This document shows positions 55,892 to 59,729 of a stretch of 59,729 nucleotides of DNA, in pieces. This DNA comes from an uncultured Hyphomicrobium sp. Its GTDB lineage: Bacteria; Pseudomonadota; Alphaproteobacteria; Rhizobiales; Hyphomicrobiaceae. The translations under genes were made by a program, and so were the position numbers. The stretch is from assembly GCF_902826555.1 (NCBI RefSeq), contig NZ_CADEFI010000018.1, forward strand, positions 5,680-65,408, read 5' to 3'. The first letter of the stretch is position 1. Every line of letters begins with the position of its first letter. The notes below the pieces were generated by a model, which was not told the DNA's origin, did no database searches, and saw nothing but the letters and a program-made list of their open reading frames with translations.

Positions 55892-57265
55892 ATGTCGCCT
55901 GTGCGGACGTTTTCTTCTCTCTTTGCGCTCGCCGCCCTTAGTGGTGCTTTTCTGCTTCCGGTTTCGCCCGCTCGGGCTGCCGAGGTTCAAATCGGCGCCG
56001 AGCTCGGCCATTCCACCATCGCTCGCAAGAGCAACGACCGCGTCTATCTCAGGCTCTCGCTCAAGACGCTGAAGGCCAAGACGCAGCGCGAGCGTCCGCC
56101 GATCAACGTCGCGCTTGTCATCGACCGCTCCGGATCCATGGCCGGTGAGCGGCTGGTGGCAGCCAAGAAGGGCGCACATGCCGCGCTGGAACGGCTTTCG
56201 GGCGACGATGTCATGTCGCTCGTGTCCTACAATCACGAGGTCGATGTGCCGCGGGAGGCCGGAAAAATCGGGTCGGATCGGCGTGACATCGAGCGCGCCA
56301 TCGATGCGCTCAGCTCGTCGGGCACCACCGCGCTCTACGCCGGCGTCAAGGAAGGCGGCGAGCAGGTGAAGGCCTTCAAATCGGATATGCAGGTCAATCG
56401 CGTGGTGCTGCTCTCCGACGGGCTTGCCAACGTCGGACCCAGCACGCCGGGCGAGCTTGCGGAGCTCGGCAGGGAGCTGGCTTCCAAAGGCATCTCGGTT
56501 TCCACCATCGGCCTCGGTCTCGAGTACAATGAGGACCTGATGCAGCGGCTCGCGGCCGCGAGCGACGGCAACCATGTGTTCGTGGAGCGGCCAAGCGATC
56601 TCGCCGAGATCTTCGACCGGGAGTTCGGAGATGCGCTTTCGATCGCCGCCCGCGACATCATCATCCAGATCGAGTGCAAGTCCGGTTTTACACCGAAGCG
56701 CGTGCTCGGGCGCGAGGCGGAGATCTCGGGCAATCGCGTGACGCTCAAACTCAACCAGCTTCCGGCCGACAACGAGCGCTACGTGGTGGTGGAGCTCGAG
56801 GTTCCGAACTCCGGATTGGCGTCGGCGGACGGCGATGTTGCCGACGTCGACGTTGGGTATCTCAATCTCGACGATGGGGCACGGGCGGAGGCGAAGGCGA
56901 GCGTCAAGGCGACGTTCACCGAGGACGCCAAGGCCGCGGAAGCGAGCATCAACAAGGGCGTCATGAGCCAGGTGACGGAGCAGATCGCGACCGAGAACAG
57001 CGAAAAGGCCGTCGAACTGCGCGACGCCGGCGACATCACGGCCGCGCGCAAGGTGCTCGAGGACAATGCCGCCTACCTCAACCGGCAGAAGGGCGCTCTC
57101 GGTGCCGGTGTGATGGCGGCGCCTACCGCGTCGATTTCGACGCTCGACAAGCTCGAGGAGAAGAGCCGGGAGGCTGCTGCGGGGCTCGAAAGCGAGAGCT
57201 GGGACAAGACGCGCAAGATCATGCGCCAGGACCAGCACAAGTCGAAGGTGCAGCAGGCGTACTAG
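55892..57265 (+). CDS. Secreted von Willebrand factor A domain protein
   Basis: 457 residues. A signal peptide (about 1-28, ending SPARA-AE) precedes the VWA domain (about 60-245). The MIDAS metal-site motif is intact: VIDRSGSMAG, a Thr in SGTTALYAG and the Asp of LLSDGLANVG. A beta-rich region (about 260-360) and a helical C-terminus (about 365-457) with repeated DAGDITAARKVLEDN follow. It resembles VWA proteins with a C-terminal domain, possibly a periplasmic binding or assembly factor. GAGGAG precedes the ATG. Its C-terminal end is duplicated 579 bp downstream. Confidence 0.85.
   Translation: MSPVRTFSSLFALAALSGAFLLPVSPARAAEVQIGAELGHSTIARKSNDRVYLRLSLKTLKAKTQRERPPINVALVIDRSGSMAGERLVAAKKGAHAALERLSGDDVMSLVSYNHEVDVPREAGKIGSDRRDIERAIDALSSSGTTALYAGVKEGGEQVKAFKSDMQVNRVVLLSDGLANVGPSTPGELAELGRELASKGISVSTIGLGLEYNEDLMQRLAAASDGNHVFVERPSDLAEIFDREFGDALSIAARDIIIQIECKSGFTPKRVLGREAEISGNRVTLKLNQLPADNERYVVVELEVPNSGLASADGDVADVDVGYLNLDDGARAEAKASVKATFTEDAKAAEASINKGVMSQVTEQIATENSEKAVELRDAGDITAARKVLEDNAAYLNRQKGALGAGVMAAPTASISTLDKLEEKSREAAAGLESESWDKTRKIMRQDQHKSKVQQAY
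57235..57265 (+). repeat. Direct repeat, copy 1 (3' end of the VWA gene)
   Basis: A 31-bp sequence ending at the VWA stop codon, identical to 57814-57844. It encodes HKSKVQQAY and the stop. Hairpins of similar sequence follow both copies. Confidence 0.9.
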
Positions 57266-57295
57266 TTGCGGTTTGCGATGGGTGTATGCGGTGGC

Positions 57296-57323
57296 GGGGC
57301 GGCGAAAGCCGCTCCGTATTTTT
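57296..57323 (+). terminator. Terminator after the VWA gene
   Basis: GGGGCGGC-GAAA-GCCGCTCC with a GAAA tetraloop, one G-T pair and a following TATTTTT. A near-copy occurs at 57879-57904. Confidence 0.8.
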
Positions 57324-57327
57324 GTAC

Positions 57328-57699
57328 CTAGTCCCACAGCCACGTGGCGAGGCCGGCCGGATCGCCCACGATTATGTATGCGACGAGCGTTGCGCCAAGC
57401 GCATAGACAAGTAGGTGCTGTCTCTCAAGGTGCGGAGCCGGCGAGGAAACGACGCGTGCGAATGCATGTGCCGCGACGACGAACGGCGACAAGAGAGTGA
57501 GCCCCAGCCACATCACGACTAGCGTGTAGAGGATCCAAAGATCGTCGATCTGCTTCGGATCAGGATTGCCGTAGCTTGGAACGTGCCCCGTGACGTATGT
57601 AGCGGCCGCTGTGAACGCTGCAAAGCAAAGGAGCCAAGCCCACGGCGCCGCATAGAAGAGCGCTAACAAGCCCCTACCGATCGATTGCCAGGCCACCAT
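57328..57699 (-). CDS. Small membrane protein, function unknown
   Basis: 123 residues with three predicted helices: about 10-36 (ALFYAAPWAWLLCFAAFTAA), 52-78 and 92-111. No family is recognised. It lies between the two copies of the VWA 3'-end repeat and on the opposite strand, so it may have been inserted into, or captured by, a duplication. The stop abuts the VWA terminator. The ribosome-binding site is weak, so confidence is moderate. Confidence 0.55.
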   Translation of the reverse strand: MVAWQSIGRGLLALFYAAPWAWLLCFAAFTAAATYVTGHVPSYGNPDPKQIDDLWILYTLVVMWLGLTLLSPFVVAAHAFARVVSSPAPHLERQHLLVYALGATLVAYIIVGDPAGLATWLWD

Positions 57700-57789
57700 C
57701 GAGAGTCCCCAGGCGCTGTTGGGGATGAGTATCGCTAGAGGCTATTCCAATTTCAAGGTTCGGTGGGCACCGAGGCAGGCGCGCAATGC

Positions 57790-57844
57790 GCCGAAGGTGA
57801 TGCGTCGGGATCTGCACAAGTCGAAGGTGCAGCAGGCGTACTAG
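57790..57844 (+). pseudogene. Remnant of a second VWA gene (3' end)
   Basis: The reading frame ending at 57844 translates as PKVMRRDLHKSKVQQAY, close to the end of the intact VWA protein (RKIMRQDQHKSKVQQAY). Upstream of it no VWA sequence remains, and no start is available. A terminator-like hairpin matching the VWA one follows. This looks like the leftover 3' end of a duplicated VWA gene. Confidence 0.75.
57814..57844 (+). repeat. Direct repeat, copy 2
   Basis: A 31-bp perfect copy of 57235-57265, 579 bp downstream, at the end of the VWA remnant. It could support recombination deleting the intervening membrane-protein gene. Confidence 0.9.
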
Positions 57845-57878
57845 CCCGCTTGTCGTCTTTGCAGTTTGGCATTCGGCC

Positions 57879-57904
57879 GGGCGGCGAAGGCCGCTCCGTT
57901 TTTT
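57879..57904 (+). terminator. Terminator after the VWA remnant
   Basis: A stem GGGCGGC-GAAG-GCCGCTC with a GAAG loop, followed by CGTTTTTTA. It closely resembles 57296-57323. Confidence 0.8.
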
Positions 57905-57991
57905 ATGGAAGTCGGCTCCGGGCCAGAAGCGGAAGTCGCTGAGCGGACTTGAGAAATGAGAACGGCCTGGTTACGATCTTGCGGTTAATCG

Positions 57992-59230
57992 GTGGGGGTG
58001 AGTTTGACGGGCAGGATTTTCATAAATTATCGGCGCGGCGACGATGCGGGCACCGTCGGCCGCCTGTTCGACCGGCTGGAGCAGGCGCTGGGCCGTGACA
58101 CTATTTTCATGGACGTTGAGGGCCACATCAAAGCCGGCGATGACTACGTTGATGTGCTGCGCGCGCAGGTCTCCCAGTGCGACATCCTCATAGCCGTCAT
58201 TGGCCCGCGCTGGCTTACGATGGCCGATGAGACCGGGCGGCGGCGGCTCGAAAACCCTGAGGATTGGGTGCGCGTCGAAGTCGTCTCGGCGCTGGAGGCT
58301 GGCGCGAAGAAGCGCGTCATCCCCGTGCTCGTGCCGGGCGGAGAAATGCCCCGCGCCGACGATTTGCCCGGGCCGTTGAAACCGCTCGCGCGCAAGCAGG
58401 CGGTGCGGATTACCTTGGAGCGTTTCAACGCTGACGCGCAGGGTCTCGTCAGCCAGATAAGAGGCGTGCTCGACGACTTAGCCATGCAGCGCGCCGCCAC
58501 CGAGGTCGAGCGCGCTGCAACCCACGAATCTGAGAGGCAGCGGGAAGCCGATGACAAGGCTCGACTTGCCGCCGTTGAGGCCCGCGCGCGCGAGCAGCGC
58601 GCGTCAGGTATGTCAGCTGCGGACGTACGCAAGGCGGAAGAGTTGGCCAACTGGGATTTCATAAAGGCGCAAGATGATCCCGATGATCTGCGCGATCATC
58701 TCGCGCGGTTCTCGGGCGGCAGCACCGAACGCTATGCGCGAGCACGACTTGGAGAGTTGACGTTCAAGACCTTGAGTTCGTCGTCGTCGATCGAAGAACT
58801 TCAATCTTTTCTTGAAGCGTTCCCAACGTCAAAGCATGAATCGGCGGTACAAGCTTGGCTGACGGCTGCAGAAGCTATCGCAAAGTCTCAAGCCGAGGCT
58901 GCTAACAGAAATGGGCGAGAAACCGCGGCGTGGGCCGCGGTCGCCACTAGCTCGGACCAACTCGCGCTCCAGGAGTTTCTGTCGCAGTGGCCTGACGGTG
59001 CGCACTTTGCCGATGCACAGGCACGCTTGAGGGAACTAATTTACGAGCAGCAGGTCACGGCGCTCGATGCGCCACTAGCCGCCGGCGCGGACACTCGATG
59101 GAAGCCTGCTCGCCAGCGCAATCTGTTATTGGTTGCAGCGCTCACGTCCGTAACAGCGGTTATTGTCATCACGGCGGCTCTCGTGAAGATCGGTCTCGCT
59201 GTCTTACACGGCGCAGGGCCGCCGGTTTGA
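57992..59230 (+). CDS. TIR-domain protein with tandem repeats and a C-terminal membrane helix
   Basis: 412 residues. The N-terminal TIR domain (about 8-150) starts IFINYRRGDDAGTVGRLFDR and has DTIFMDVEGHIKAGDDYVD, QCDILIAVIGPRWL and WVRVEVVSALEAG, where a Glu could act in NAD cleavage. A helical linker (about 160-215) leads to about three repeats with the pattern FL-FP-A-L (HLARFSGGSTERYARARL, FLEAFPTSKHESAV, FLSQWPDGAHFADAQARL). A membrane helix is near 374-396. TIR proteins act in immunity or signalling. The start is ambiguous (GTG 57992, GTG 57998, TTG 58004). Its 3' half is lower in GC than its neighbours. Confidence 0.83.
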   Translation: MGVSLTGRIFINYRRGDDAGTVGRLFDRLEQALGRDTIFMDVEGHIKAGDDYVDVLRAQVSQCDILIAVIGPRWLTMADETGRRRLENPEDWVRVEVVSALEAGAKKRVIPVLVPGGEMPRADDLPGPLKPLARKQAVRITLERFNADAQGLVSQIRGVLDDLAMQRAATEVERAATHESERQREADDKARLAAVEARAREQRASGMSAADVRKAEELANWDFIKAQDDPDDLRDHLARFSGGSTERYARARLGELTFKTLSSSSSIEELQSFLEAFPTSKHESAVQAWLTAAEAIAKSQAEAANRNGRETAAWAAVATSSDQLALQEFLSQWPDGAHFADAQARLRELIYEQQVTALDAPLAAGADTRWKPARQRNLLLVAALTSVTAVIVITAALVKIGLAVLHGAGPPV

Positions 59231-59240
59231 ACCGCTAGCC

Positions 59241-59426
59241 TTAAGCGAACAACATTATGATCGCCAGGAGTAGGCACGCTGCCCCAAATCCTGCCGTAAG
59301 CAGCAGCCCTGTGATCTTCGACTGTTCGGGAGCCGTCGCGTAGACGAGGCCGATTCCGACAGCGGCTAACCCGGCTCCGACGGACGCAAGCCCCGCCGCA
59401 ATTAACTTCGCAACGACCGGATCCAT
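59241..59426 (-). CDS. ATP-synthase-c-like small membrane protein lacking the proton-binding acid
   Basis: 61 residues, two helices. The first (MDPVVAKLIAAGLASVGAG) strongly resembles the N-terminus of alphaproteobacterial F0 subunit c. The second helix (LLLTAGFGAACLLLAIIMLF) has no Asp or Glu, which subunit c needs for proton transport, and the polar loop is short. So it is not a working c-ring subunit. It is convergent with the TIR gene, 10 bp away. GGGGGTACTTGAG precedes the ATG. It could be a decayed copy or a repurposed hairpin protein. Confidence 0.55.
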   Translation of the reverse strand: MDPVVAKLIAAGLASVGAGLAAVGIGLVYATAPEQSKITGLLLTAGFGAACLLLAIIMLFA

Positions 59427-59729
59427 GTCTCAAGTACCCCCGATTTCTCAACGTTAGATGAACACATGGACGAGTCAAGAAGCAGCCTACCTCAGCGAAC
59501 GGGCACAAACCGAAAATCCGGCCTTGGTGTCTACACGCTTCGTCACACAACAGCCTAGACTGGTGCAAGAGCGGATGATTTGCAGAAGAGCGCAGGAACC
59601 GATGGCGCGAAGACCGTTCTGTGAGCTGTCCCAGTTTGAGCAACACCCGGGTTGAATAAACCTGATAGCCGCTAAGGGTCAGGAGCGGACATCGATGTCT
59701 CGGTCTCCAGGCGCGCAAATGAAAACGGC
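59427..59729. other. Right-edge region without a supported gene
   Basis: 303 bases of lower GC than the core. Short open frames exist on both strands, including a 65-codon plus-strand frame and a long minus-strand frame running into the TIR gene, but neither has a family match or a good ribosome-binding site. Part of a gene or mobile-element fragment outside the window is possible. Confidence 0.5.

Noticed and set aside
59041-59718. Minus-strand open frame of 225 codons at the right edge
   Set aside because: Half of it is antisense to the TIR gene, and the rest has no family match or ribosome-binding site.

Overview
The window looks like a chromosomal segment of a high-GC alphaproteobacterium of the Hyphomicrobiales (Rhizobiales) type. 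The evidence is the codon use, the PHB block phaR/phaA-phaB, metX-metW behind a SAM-II riboswitch, hisC-tyrA, ftsE-ftsX with ydcF and plsC-like genes, hpt followed by a CpdR-like receiver, and a LexA box of the alphaproteobacterial GTTC-N7-GTTC type. Hyphomicrobiaceae is my guess for the family; nothing in the sequence proves it. I see no rRNA, tRNA, CRISPR array, insertion sequence or intact prophage.

Layout. 1-3.7 kb: mtgA (peptidoglycan glycosyltransferase, open at the left edge), rpmF, a small membrane protein and a degenerate GGDEF-EAL protein. 3.7-6.7 kb: the polyhydroxybutyrate regulator phaR, divergent from phaA-phaB. 6.7-12.9 kb: an NYN-nuclease-like protein, gloB with a cupin, a methyltransferase, and metX-metW under a SAM-II riboswitch. 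13-16.2 kb: small secreted proteins and an outer-membrane barrel candidate. 16.4-19.6 kb: hisC-tyrA-chaC-crcB. 20.4-22.9 kb: a B12-dependent ribonucleotide reductase with a sigma70-like promoter and a LexA box. 23-28 kb: plsC-like, ydcF-like, ftsX-ftsE, hpt and the CpdR-like receiver. 28-34.8 kb: an orphan TRAP binding protein, a mobA-mobB fusion, a degenerate secreted subtilase-like protein, an OFA-family transporter and moaA. 34.8-37 kb: three membrane proteins, one a SLATT-type protein. 37-42.1 kb: NnrU, MOSC, a double-domain L,D-transpeptidase, panB and a TPR protein. 42.1-47.2 kb: bamB, then a periplasmic protease with a cytosolic FHA domain and a receptor-like Ser/Thr kinase. 47.2-52.3 kb: ispG, zur-znuC-znuB and an atypical thiolase. 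52.4-59.4 kb: an accessory-looking tail with a 1095-residue membrane/coiled-coil protein carrying an internal duplication, a secreted VWA protein, a remnant of a second VWA-gene 3' end, a TIR-repeat-TM protein and a tiny ATP-synthase-c-like protein.

How the genes fit together. The core genes cover carbon storage (PHB), methionine, aromatic and histidine metabolism, molybdenum cofactor, pantothenate and isoprenoid precursors, cell division and envelope building. MobAB, MoaA, a MOSC protein and an OFA transporter suggest Mo-enzyme and formate/oxalate metabolism. The best candidates for an undescribed system are (i) the protease-TM-FHA protein next to the kinase-TM-periplasmic-sensor protein at 43.7-47.2 kb, whose predicted topologies are complementary, and (ii) the 52.4-59.4 kb tail, where a novel giant membrane protein, a VWA protein, a TIR effector-like protein and a recombination scar sit together. 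Gene starts were chosen by ribosome-binding site and family length; where this is uncertain the entry says so.
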